A DNA stretch of 6,717 nt. Origin: an uncultured Senegalimassilia sp. Its GTDB lineage: Bacteria; Actinomycetota; Coriobacteriia; Coriobacteriales; Eggerthellaceae. This document shows positions 1 to 6,642 of this stretch, piece by piece. Both the position numbers and the translations under genes were made by a program. The DNA lies in NCBI GenBank assembly GCA_937925385.1, contig CALEWN010000278.1, positions 1 to 6,717 on the forward strand. The letters are read 5' to 3'. Under the pieces are notes generated by a model, which had not been told where the DNA came from, searched no databases, and saw nothing but the letters and a program-made list of their open reading frames with translations. Within the stretch, counting starts at the first letter, position 1, and each line of letters opens with the position of its first letter.

Positions 1-80
1 CAACGGTCCGATTGCGAGGGCGGGCCGGCAAATAGCGGAGAATGTGGAGAAACGTACGGAGGAAAGCGCTCTCAGGCAGC

Positions 81-109
81 AAAAAGGGCCGCCGGTTCCC
101 CAGCGGCCC
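81..109 (-). terminator. Intrinsic terminator of the NSS symporter gene
   Basis: Read on the minus strand this is a perfect 7-bp GC stem (GGGCCGC pairing with GCGGCCC) around a 10-nt loop, in which two further G-C pairs are possible, followed at once by five T residues (81-85). It starts 33 nt after the symporter stop codon. The T-run lies only on the minus-strand 3' side, so it terminates transcription from the symporter and not from the other direction. Confidence 0.85.
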
Positions 110-141
110 CACCAGGCGCGATATACGATTTCGAAGCCTTA

Positions 142-1548
142 TCAGCCCAGCCCCGCCCATTTCGCGATGATGGGAGCGTAACCCATAGCGAACACGATGA
201 GCATGCCCACGGGGATGACGTAGGTCACGTAGCCACGTGCCCATCGCGGGAACTTCAAGCCGCTGCCCGTGTCGGCCTCCGCCAGGAAGCCCTCCCAGCC
301 CCAACCGCTTTTGCGCGTGCAGAACAGCACCAACAGCAGGCCGCCCCACGGCAGGATGTTGTTCGACACCAGGAAGTCCTCGACGGCCTGGATGTCGCCG
401 ATGCCCGGGACCGTGAAGCCCGCCAACACGTTGAAGCCCAAGACGCACGGCATGCTGAGCACCGCCAGCAGCACGCCGTTGACCAGGCATGCCTTCTTTC
501 GCGGCGTCCCCCACTGGTCCATGGTGAAGCTCATGATGTTCTCGAACACGGCGATGACCGTGGACAGCGCGGCGAACGTCATGAACACGAAGAACAGCAC
601 GGCCCACAGCTGGCCGAACGGCATCTCGTTGAACACGCTGGGCAGTGTGATGAACACCAGGCCCGGACCCGAACCCGGCTCCACGCCGAACGCGAAGCAG
701 GACGGGAAGATGACGAGGCCCGCCATCAGCGCTACGAGCGTATCGAGGCCGGCCACGCGCACCGCCTCGCCCGTGAGCGTGTGGTCCTTGCCGATGTAGC
801 TTCCGAAGATGGACATGCCGCCCATGCCGACCGAGACGGTGAAGAACGCCTGGCCCATGGCCGCGTACACGGCATCGCCGAACGTTGCCAGCTGCTCGGC
901 CAGCGTGGCGCCGGCGAACATCTTGCTGAAATCGGGCATCAGATAGAAGCGCAGGCCCTCGGCCGCGCCCGGCAGCGTAACCGCGCGCACGCACAGGGCC
1001 ACAAGCACCACGAACAGGGCCATCATCATGACCTTCGTCACGCGCTCCACGCCCTTCTGCACGCCGGCGCGCGTGACGCCCACACCCACGCCCACGATGA
1101 TGAGCATGTACACGGCAAGCTGCACCGGGTCGGCGAGCAGGCCGTTGAAGACGTCGGCCACCTGGGAACTTTCCAGCCCCACGAACTCGCCGGAGGCGCT
1201 TTTCACCACGAAGGCGAGCATCCAGCCGCCCACGGTGGTGTAGAACATCATGAGCAGGTAGTTGCCGGCAAGCGCCAGCCACTTGAACGCATGCCACTTC
1301 GTGCCCGCCGGCTCAAGAACATCGTAGCTGCGCGCGATAGAGCGCTGGCTTGCGCGGCCGGCGGCGAACTCCATGATGAGGGCCGGAAGCGCGAAGATGG
1401 CCAGGAACACCAGGTACATGATCACGAACGCCGCCCCGCCGTATTCTCCCGTGATATAGGGGAAGCGCCATACGTTGCCCAAGCCGATGGCGCAGCCTGC
1501 GCTCACCAGAATGAACCCAAGACGGGTTCCAAACTTCTCGCGTTCCAT
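142..1548 (-). CDS. Sodium-dependent amino-acid symporter, NSS/SNF family
   Basis: This 468-aa membrane protein belongs to the neurotransmitter:sodium symporter family (LeuT fold), which imports amino acids with Na+. TM1 carries the family hallmark GCAIGLGNVWRFPY (residues 18-31). By alignment to LeuT from memory, G18/A20/I21/N25 fall at the TM1 sodium and substrate sites, Y103 matches LeuT Tyr108, F236/T237 match Phe253/Thr254, and S329/T330 match the Na2 hydroxyls Thr354/Ser355. TM6 has a GMG motif (241-243) where LeuT has GFG; GMG is also found in the hydrophobic amino-acid transporter MhsT. I count about 11 hydrophobic helices (roughly 11-31, 39-61, 88-115, 143-158, 171-191, 227-251, 262-288, 313-342, 352-371, 391-411, 440-462), the topology of many bacterial members, not the 12 of LeuT. 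The ATG at 1548 is chosen because GGAGG (1553-1557) sits 4 nt before it and MEREKFGTRLG is a typical family N-terminus; an open frame further upstream runs into the ABC gene and has no family similarity. The exact substrate is not determinable. Confidence 0.95.
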   Translation of the reverse strand: MEREKFGTRLGFILVSAGCAIGLGNVWRFPYITGEYGGAAFVIMYLVFLAIFALPALIMEFAAGRASQRSIARSYDVLEPAGTKWHAFKWLALAGNYLLMMFYTTVGGWMLAFVVKSASGEFVGLESSQVADVFNGLLADPVQLAVYMLIIVGVGVGVTRAGVQKGVERVTKVMMMALFVVLVALCVRAVTLPGAAEGLRFYLMPDFSKMFAGATLAEQLATFGDAVYAAMGQAFFTVSVGMGGMSIFGSYIGKDHTLTGEAVRVAGLDTLVALMAGLVIFPSCFAFGVEPGSGPGLVFITLPSVFNEMPFGQLWAVLFFVFMTFAALSTVIAVFENIMSFTMDQWGTPRKKACLVNGVLLAVLSMPCVLGFNVLAGFTVPGIGDIQAVEDFLVSNNILPWGGLLLVLFCTRKSGWGWEGFLAEADTGSGLKFPRWARGYVTYVIPVGMLIVFAMGYAPIIAKWAGLG

Positions 1549-1585
1549 TCGTCCTCCAAACCGCGCGTCGCGGCGCGCGTAACGC

Positions 1586-1617
1586 AAAAAACGCCCGGCG
1601 TAGCGATACGCCGGGCG
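1586..1617 (-). terminator. Strong intrinsic terminator after the ABC transporter gene
   Basis: On the minus strand this is a perfect 11-bp stem (CGCCCGGCGTA with TACGCCGGGCG, read either way) closing a 4-nt loop (1603-1606), followed directly by six T residues (1586-1591). It begins about 70 nt after the ABC stop codon. It is directional: the plus-strand side has no T-run. It also lies only 37 nt before the start codon of the downstream symporter, so it either insulates that gene or forms part of its leader. Confidence 0.92.
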
Positions 1618-1688
1618 CTCACAATCAACCCTTGCAGTGTAGCGGAAAGCATGGCCTGCCGCTAGAAACGTTACCGAACGCGGTCGCC

Positions 1689-4600
1689 TTATTCCGACCG
1701 CAGGGCCTCGACCGGGTCCTTTCGGCTGGCAGCGCTTGAGGGGATAAGGCCCGCCAGGAACGTGAGCAGCATGCTGATACCCACGAGCACCACTGCCGCC
1801 TGCCACGGCAGGATGGCCACGTTGCGGACGTCGAACAGCGAATACACGATGGCGTTGGCGGGTATGCAGGCAAGCGCCGTCAGCCCGATGCCGATGACGC
1901 CGGCCGTGAAGCCCACGATGATGGTCTCAGCGTTGAACACGCGGCTGATGTCGCCCTTGCTGGCGCCGATGGAGCGCAGGATACCGATCTCCTTCTTGCG
2001 CTCGAGCACGCTGATATAGGTGATCACGCCGATCATGATGGAGCTGACCACCAACGAGATGGCGACGAACGCCACCAGCACGTAGCTGATCATGTTCACG
2101 ATGGTGGTGACCGAGCTCATCAGCGCGCCCACGATATCGGTGTAGCTGACCACCTTCCCCTCTTCGCCGTTCGCCTCCATGCGGTCGTTATAGGCGTCGA
2201 GGATGTCGATGACGTTTTGCTTGCTGGGGAAATCCTTCGGGTAGATGTCGATGCTGGCAGGTTTGGCGTAATCGGCCCAGCCGAGCTTCTTCATGTTGTT
2301 GTCGTAGCTGGACTGCTCGGTGGACATGAGGCTTGCCATGAGCTCGGCAAGCTCGTTCTCGTCCATGTTCATCTGGAAGGCATCGGCGAACGCGGACTGG
2401 TCGATGCCCATAGCGCTGGACATGTTACCGGCGAGCCTGGTCATATACGAGTTCATCGCGGCGGACACCTGCTGCTGCATCGCGCTTGCGAACTGGGTCA
2501 TCACCTGTGCTATGGCGCTTTGCATATAGGTTTGCATGGCAGCGCCGAGCTGCGTTTGCAGCTGCGAGGAGATGGCCTGGGTCAGTGCCGGAAGCAGCTG
2601 CTGCTGGAGCTGCTGGCCGATCTGCTGCGAAAGCTGATCGCGCAGCTGCTGCTCGATCTGGCTTGACATGCCGCTGAAATCGACGGAGTCGGCGATGATC
2701 TGCTGCATGGCGGCCTGCGTGGCGGGATCGGCTAGATATGCCGCCACGGCCGTATCGACGCTGCCCGCATATTCCGGATGCGCCGCCAGCCATGCAGGGT
2801 ACCCTTGCACGATGCCCATGACGCCGGCGGTGAGCACGTCGGTTTTAATGGTGGGCTGCACGCCATCGAAGCTGATGTCCAACCCGCTGAAGTCAAGGTT
2901 CAGCTTGCTCACGTCGATGGCACTCGGGTCGATGCTGATAGAGGATGCGTCAAAGGCTGGCAAGCTGGAAAGATCCAGGTTCATGCCCGATAAATCCATA
3001 CTGGCGCCCAGATCGGCGTCCTGCAGTCCCGCGGTCAGCGCGCTCTCGTCGAACGTGAAGGCGCTCTGCAGCTTCTGCCCATCGATGGTGAACAGGCTGG
3101 ACATATCGAAGCCGTTGCCGTTTTTCTGGTCGCTTTCCTCATCGGCGAACGATTTGCCCGTGATCACGTTCGTTGCCGGGTTCGCCTTCTGGTCCTGCAC
3201 GATCTGGGTCTTGCCCGCTTGGTCGATCAAATGGTTCACCAGGCTAGAGGGGTAGTACAGCCCCGTCTGCAGGGAGGTGATCTTCGCGCCCTCCTTCGGC
3301 TTCACGACGCCCGCGATCTTCAGCGTTTCCCCGTTATCAACCAGGTTCCTCATGTAGGCATCGTCGCCGGATTTGTCCTTCCACACGCCGTATTCGTCAT
3401 CACGCTGGTAGAAATCGGCGGCGTTCACCAGCTTGAAGGTGACGCCCATCAGGTCGTCGCAGGAAAACGACAGGCTGTCGCTCGGCGCGTTGACGTCCTC
3501 CTCGTTGGCGAAAGCACGCACCATGTTCTCGAGCTCGGCATGATCGCGCAAACCCATGGAGTAGAGCATGAAATCGCTCACGCTGCCGCCCGGGGTGAGC
3601 ACCAGCACGATCTCGTCGTAGTTTTCGGGCCAATGACCTGCCATAACGTCGTATTGACCCTCAACCATGCCCATATTGTCGGGCAGCTTGTAGAAGATGT
3701 CGGTGCTCATCATCGACGACATAATGCCGTTGGAGGCCGTGGACGAACCCAAGCCGATGCTGCTGAACGACTTGTCCGGGTTCACCTGACGCACGCCGCC
3801 GGACGTGTCGGAGCCGAAGATCTGCGGCGTAACGTTATACCCGTACTCGATGGAGCTCACGTACGGCTCCACACCCGATTCGCCCGAATCGAAGAACTCC
3901 TTCAGCGACGCCAGGTCGTTGCTGCCGATGCTGTCGAACGTGCTCGCGATCATCTTCGATTCGTGCACGGGCTTATCGGAACCGTCATCCGACGCATCGT
4001 CCTGAGCCTTCTCCGACGACGAGCCTTCCACGCCGCTTCCCAGCCCTATCATGCTGGTCATGTCGAACCCTTGGTCCTGGATCTGCAACGGGTATTCGGA
4101 AAGCGTCTCCTCTTCCACATTGGCGATGTAACTGTTCACGCCGTTGGCCAGCGACAAGATGGCGGCGATGCCGATGATGCCGATGCTGCCCGCGAACGCC
4201 GTCATGAGCGTGCGGCCCTTCTTCGTGAGCAGGTTCTTAAACGACAGGGAAAGCGCCGTGAGGAACGACATGCTGGTGCGACGGGCCTGTTTGGCGGCGC
4301 GGCGCGGGCTGTTCTCGGCCGCCGGGTCGAACGGGCGGGTGTCGTCGCGGATGACGCCGTCGGCCAGGGTGACGATGCGCGTGGCGTAGCGCTGCGCCAG
4401 CTCGGGATTGTGCGTGACCATAATGACCAGGCGATCGTCGGCGATCTCGGTGAGCAGGTCCATGATCTGCACGCTGGTCTTGGAATCGAGCGCGCCCGTT
4501 GGCTCGTCGGCCAGCAAAATCTCGGGGTCGTTGATAAGCGCACGGGCGATGGCGACACGCTGCATCTGACCGCCGGAAAGCTGGCTGGGCTTTTTGTTCA

Positions 4601-5003
4601 CGTGCTCGGCAAGCCCCACGCGACCGAGCGCCTCGACGGCGCGCTGACGGCGCTCGGCGCGGGACACGCCGGAAAGCGTGAGGGCCAGCTCGACGTTTTC
4701 CAGGATGGTCTGGTGCGGAATAAGGTTGTAGGCCTGGAACACAAAGCCGATGCGGTTGTTGCGGTACGCGTCCCAATCGCGGTCCTTGTACTCGCTTGTG
4801 GACACACCGTCGATGAGCAGGTTGCCGCCATCGTAATGATCAAGGCCGCCGATGATGTTGAGCATGGTGGTCTTGCCCGAACCCGAAGGCCCCAGCACCG
4901 CCACGAACTCGTTGTCGCGGAAAGCCACCGACACATGGTCGAGCGCGGTTTGCGTGAAGTCCGCAGTGGTGTAGGACTTGCACACGTTTATCAGTTGCAG
5001 CAT
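1689..5003 (-). CDS. MacB/FtsX-type ABC transporter, fused ATPase and permease
   Basis: This 1104-aa single-chain ABC protein has a cytosolic ATPase (about 1-220) with all key motifs: Walker A GPSGSGKTT (38-46), Q-loop Q90, signature LSGGQ (142-146), Walker B ending in D166/E167, D-loop around ALD (171-173) and H-loop H198. A basic linker leads to TM1 (about 266-290), then an extracellular domain of about 675 residues (291-965), then TM2-TM4 (about 968-998, 1027-1053, 1067-1089). The FtsX/MacB permease signatures are ERKKEIGILRSIGAS (1001-1015) and the terminal DPVEALRSE (1096-1104). Order and topology match MacB, but E. coli MacB is about 650 aa with a far smaller outer domain. The outer domain holds an acidic low-complexity stretch (about 324-348), Asp/Ser heptad-like repeats (669-714) and a Gln-rich helical stretch (about 765-858). 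It probably works as a homodimer coupling ATP hydrolysis to export or surface mechanics of an unknown substrate. The ATG at 5003 with AAGGCGG upstream is preferred over an in-frame TTG at 5030. The gene stands alone, with its own terminator. Confidence 0.93.
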   Translation of the reverse strand: MLQLINVCKSYTTADFTQTALDHVSVAFRDNEFVAVLGPSGSGKTTMLNIIGGLDHYDGGNLLIDGVSTSEYKDRDWDAYRNNRIGFVFQAYNLIPHQTILENVELALTLSGVSRAERRQRAVEALGRVGLAEHVNKKPSQLSGGQMQRVAIARALINDPEILLADEPTGALDSKTSVQIMDLLTEIADDRLVIMVTHNPELAQRYATRIVTLADGVIRDDTRPFDPAAENSPRRAAKQARRTSMSFLTALSLSFKNLLTKKGRTLMTAFAGSIGIIGIAAILSLANGVNSYIANVEEETLSEYPLQIQDQGFDMTSMIGLGSGVEGSSSEKAQDDASDDGSDKPVHESKMIASTFDSIGSNDLASLKEFFDSGESGVEPYVSSIEYGYNVTPQIFGSDTSGGVRQVNPDKSFSSIGLGSSTASNGIMSSMMSTDIFYKLPDNMGMVEGQYDVMAGHWPENYDEIVLVLTPGGSVSDFMLYSMGLRDHAELENMVRAFANEEDVNAPSDSLSFSCDDLMGVTFKLVNAADFYQRDDEYGVWKDKSGDDAYMRNLVDNGETLKIAGVVKPKEGAKITSLQTGLYYPSSLVNHLIDQAGKTQIVQDQKANPATNVITGKSFADEESDQKNGNGFDMSSLFTIDGQKLQSAFTFDESALTAGLQDADLGASMDLSGMNLDLSSLPAFDASSISIDPSAIDVSKLNLDFSGLDISFDGVQPTIKTDVLTAGVMGIVQGYPAWLAAHPEYAGSVDTAVAAYLADPATQAAMQQIIADSVDFSGMSSQIEQQLRDQLSQQIGQQLQQQLLPALTQAISSQLQTQLGAAMQTYMQSAIAQVMTQFASAMQQQVSAAMNSYMTRLAGNMSSAMGIDQSAFADAFQMNMDENELAELMASLMSTEQSSYDNNMKKLGWADYAKPASIDIYPKDFPSKQNVIDILDAYNDRMEANGEEGKVVSYTDIVGALMSSVTTIVNMISYVLVAFVAISLVVSSIMIGVITYISVLERKKEIGILRSIGASKGDISRVFNAETIIVGFTAGVIGIGLTALACIPANAIVYSLFDVRNVAILPWQAAVVLVGISMLLTFLAGLIPSSAASRKDPVEALRSE
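2430..2711 (-). other. Gln-rich helical segment in the ABC extracellular domain
   Basis: Residues about 765-858 of the ABC protein contain roughly 24 glutamines and many Ala, Met, Leu and Ser, in a pattern suggesting long amphipathic helices or a coiled coil. Residues 790-855 contain no Lys, Arg, Asp or Glu at all. At the DNA level the CAG/CTG codons make a low-complexity patch near 2590-2660. Coiled-coil character is my inference from the residue pattern, not a computed prediction. Confidence 0.75.
2862..2999 (-). repeat. Asp/Ser heptad-like repeats in the ABC extracellular domain
   Basis: Residues 669-714 of the ABC protein are built from a degenerate unit of about seven residues: hydrophobic-Asp-any-Ser-any-hydrophobic. 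Examples are MDLSGMN (669-675), LDLSSLPA (676-683), FDASSIS (684-690), IDPSAID (691-697) and LDFSGLD (703-709). Isolated copies occur before it (FDMSSLF 632-638, FDESALT 651-657) and after it (VDFSGMS 774-780). This is a repeat of protein sequence; the codons have diverged, so it is not a recent DNA tandem duplication. Confidence 0.7.
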
Positions 5004-5007
5004 GCAG

Positions 5008-5014
5008 CCGCCTT
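5008..5014 (-). promoter_or_regulatory. Ribosome binding site of the ABC gene, deciding its start
   Basis: AAGGCGG on the minus strand lies 4 nt before the ATG at 5003. It supports that ATG over the TTG at 5030, which would add nine residues with no similarity to ABC N-termini and would place this site inside the coding region. The match to the AGGAGG consensus has one mismatch. Confidence 0.6.
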
Positions 5015-5038
5015 TCGAATTTGAAGACAATCGCTATG

Positions 5039-5044
5039 ATTATC
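5039..5044 (-). promoter_or_regulatory. Candidate -10 element for the ABC gene
   Basis: GATAAT on the minus strand matches the vegetative TATAAT in five of six positions and would start transcription about 30 nt before the ABC start codon, a reasonable leader for the Shine-Dalgarno site found there. The region 16-18 nt upstream has no good TTGACA match, so the assignment rests on the -10 alone. Confidence 0.35.
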
Positions 5045-5071
5045 CCCCGCCGCACGCCCTGTTCGCCCCGC

Positions 5072-5081
5072 TTTCGCGAAA
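5072..5081. promoter_or_regulatory. TTTCGCGAAA palindrome in the divergent intergenic region
   Basis: This is a perfect 10-bp palindrome in the gap between the divergent ABC and aminopeptidase genes. The symmetry extends with CGC on the left (5069-5071) and GCG on the right (5083-5085) if one base is skipped. It lies just upstream of the expected -35 position for the candidate ABC promoter, a common place for an operator. No regulator gene is nearby and I cannot name a factor that binds it. Confidence 0.35.
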
Positions 5082-5188
5082 TGCGTGGAATCCGTTACCT
5101 TCTTCGCAAACCATAAACGCAGCCGGCGCAGTTGTCGGCTTTCCCGGTTGCACCCCTTCCCCACCTAGCATGCCCGCCCCGGTTGGCG

Positions 5189-5194
5189 TACTAT
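5189..5194 (+). promoter_or_regulatory. Weak candidate -10 element for the M18 aminopeptidase gene
   Basis: TACTAT matches TATAAT in four of six positions and lies 38 nt before the aminopeptidase start codon, so a transcript would begin near 5201 and include the Shine-Dalgarno site. No convincing -35 hexamer is present at the usual spacing. It is the best candidate I see in a GC-rich intergenic stretch. Confidence 0.25.
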
Positions 5195-5221
5195 CGTCTG
5201 CGAGCAACGATCCCCGAATGC

Positions 5222-5227
5222 AAGGAG
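5222..5227 (+). promoter_or_regulatory. Ribosome binding site deciding the aminopeptidase start
   Basis: AAGGAG lies 5 nt before the ATG at 5233. Another in-frame ATG at 5218 overlaps this site and has no Shine-Dalgarno of its own, so 5233 is the supported start. Confidence 0.85.
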
Positions 5228-5232
5228 CGTAT

Positions 5233-6639
5233 ATGGAACGCGAATCCGCGTGGAAACGCTACGATGAGGACCAGCTGGCCGAGCTTGAGCAGCTTGCCGC
5301 CGGCTACATCGACTTCATCTCCGAGAACAAGACCGAGCGCGAGTTCTCCGCCGCCGCCATCCGCAGCGCCGAGGCCGCGGGCTATGAAAGCCTGGACGCC
5401 GCCATCTCCGCAGGCCGCAAGCTTGTCCCCGGCGACAAGGTGTGGGCGACCATGCGCAACAAGGCCGTCATCCTGATGCAACTGGGCGCCCGTCCGTTGA
5501 CCGACGGCATGAACATCCTGGGCGCGCACATCGACAGCCCGCGCCTGGACGTCAAGCAGAACCCGCTGTACGAATCCAGCGAGCTTGCCTTCATGGACAC
5601 CCATTACTACGGCGGCATCAAGCACTACCAATGGGTCACCGTCCCGCTGGCGCTGCACGGCGTGATCGCCAAGAAGGACGGCAGCGTGGTGGACGTGAAG
5701 ATCGGCGAGGATGCCGACGATCCCGTTTTCTGCATTTCCGACCTGCTCATCCACCTGGCGAACCAGCAGATGGGCAAAAAGGCCAACGAAGTGGTGGAAG
5801 GCGAGGCGCTTGATATCCTGGTCGGCAACCGCCCCCTGGTGGTGCGCGACGAGGACGGCGAAGCCAAGGAGCAGAAGGACCCCGTGAAGGCCTTCGCCCT
5901 CAAGCTGCTTGCCGACAAGTACGACATCGAGGAAGAGGACTTCCTGTCCGCCGAGCTTGAGGTCGTGCCCGCCGGTCGCGCCCGCGACCTGGGCTTCGAC
6001 CGCAGCATGGTGCTCGGCTACGGCCAGGACGACAGCGTGTGCGCCTATACCTCGCTGGTGGCGCAGCTTGCCGTCGCCGGCGAGGAGCTCGACCGCGCCG
6101 CCGTGTGCGTGCTTGTGGACAAGGAGGAGATCGGAAGCGTAGGCGCCACGGGCATGGCCTCGCAGTTCTTCGAGAACACCATCGCCGAGATCATGGAGCT
6201 TGCCGGCGAGGGCGGCATGCTGCCGCTGCGCCGCGCGCTGGCCGCATCCGCCATGCTCTCATCCGACGTCTCCGCCGGCTTCGACCCCGCCTATGCCAGC
6301 GTGTTCGAAGCGAAGAACAGCGCGTACCTGGGCCACGGCCTGGTGTTCAACAAGTACACGGGCGCGCGCGGCAAGTCGGGCAGCAACGACGCCCGCGCCG
6401 AGTACATGGCGCGCATCCGCAAGATCATGGACGACGCCGGCGTGCAGTTCCAAACCTGCGAGCTGGGCAAAGTCGACGCCGGCGGCGGCGGGACCATCGC
6501 GTACATCCCCGCGAAGTACGGCATGGACGTCATCGACTCCGGCGTGGCGGTGCTCTCCATGCACAGCCCCTGGGAGGCCACCAGCAAAGCCGACATCTAC
6601 GAGGCCGAGCGCGGCTACGAGGCGTTCCTGCGCGTATAA
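5233..6639 (+). CDS. apeA: M18-family metallo-aminopeptidase (aminopeptidase I type)
   Basis: This 468-aa cytosolic dinuclear zinc exopeptidase removes N-terminal amino acids from peptides during peptide turnover. The family N-terminus is clear (W7, then ENKTERE at 31-37). The metal and catalytic residues, assigned by alignment to known M18 enzymes from memory, are all present: H99 in GAHIDSPRLD, with D101 supporting it; bridging D266 in GYGQDDSVCAY; the base and ligand pair E298/E299 in DKEEIGSVG; D345 in SSDVSAG; and H444 in LSMHSPWE. Length is in line with the roughly 450-460 aa of bacterial aminopeptidase 1 proteins. M18 enzymes usually form large tetrahedral dodecamers, and there is no signal peptide or membrane segment. 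The start at 5233 is set by AAGGAG at 5222-5227. The gene is divergent from the ABC transporter and appears to be its own unit. The symbol apeA follows the usual naming of this subgroup; substrate preference (acidic or broader) cannot be read from the sequence. Confidence 0.95.
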   Translation: MERESAWKRYDEDQLAELEQLAAGYIDFISENKTEREFSAAAIRSAEAAGYESLDAAISAGRKLVPGDKVWATMRNKAVILMQLGARPLTDGMNILGAHIDSPRLDVKQNPLYESSELAFMDTHYYGGIKHYQWVTVPLALHGVIAKKDGSVVDVKIGEDADDPVFCISDLLIHLANQQMGKKANEVVEGEALDILVGNRPLVVRDEDGEAKEQKDPVKAFALKLLADKYDIEEEDFLSAELEVVPAGRARDLGFDRSMVLGYGQDDSVCAYTSLVAQLAVAGEELDRAAVCVLVDKEEIGSVGATGMASQFFENTIAEIMELAGEGGMLPLRRALAASAMLSSDVSAGFDPAYASVFEAKNSAYLGHGLVFNKYTGARGKSGSNDARAEYMARIRKIMDDAGVQFQTCELGKVDAGGGGTIAYIPAKYGMDVIDSGVAVLSMHSPWEATSKADIYEAERGYEAFLRV

Positions 6640-6642
6640 CGG

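Noticed and set aside
1..80. Possible gene fragment or regulatory site at the left edge
   Set aside because: I found no supported reading frame end, promoter or repeat in this short stretch.
781..1665. A 294-codon open frame on the plus strand, opposite the symporter
   Set aside because: His- and Ala-rich shadow composition, no domain, and full overlap with a well-supported symporter gene and the intergenic terminator.
1549..1806. An 86-residue N-terminal extension of the symporter
   Set aside because: The frame stays open upstream, but it crosses the terminator and the end of the ABC gene, is Arg/Pro-rich and unlike family members, while a good Shine-Dalgarno precedes the ATG at 1548.
2590..2660. 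CTG/CAG-rich patch as a possible DNA microsatellite
   Set aside because: The triplets are interrupted and encode the Gln/Leu-rich helix in frame; there is no clean tandem array.
2425..2793. A 122-codon minus-strand frame within the ABC gene
   Set aside because: Shadow frame produced by the Gln/Ala-rich codons of the ABC outer domain; composition is Arg/Ala-rich with no domain.
3219..5024. A 601-codon open frame on the plus strand, antisense to the ABC gene
   Set aside because: It is rich in His, Arg, Val and Ala in the manner of antisense frames in GC-rich genes, has no recognisable domain or ribosome binding site, and lies fully opposite a gene with intact ABC motifs.
4978..5232. An 85-residue N-terminal extension of the aminopeptidase
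   Set aside because: It would overlap the ABC gene start and the divergent promoter region, is Pro-rich without M18 similarity, and the Shine-Dalgarno at 5222-5227 points to 5233.
142..6639. The symporter and aminopeptidase genes having identical length (1407 bp)
   Set aside because: The proteins are unrelated in sequence and fold, so the equal length is a coincidence.
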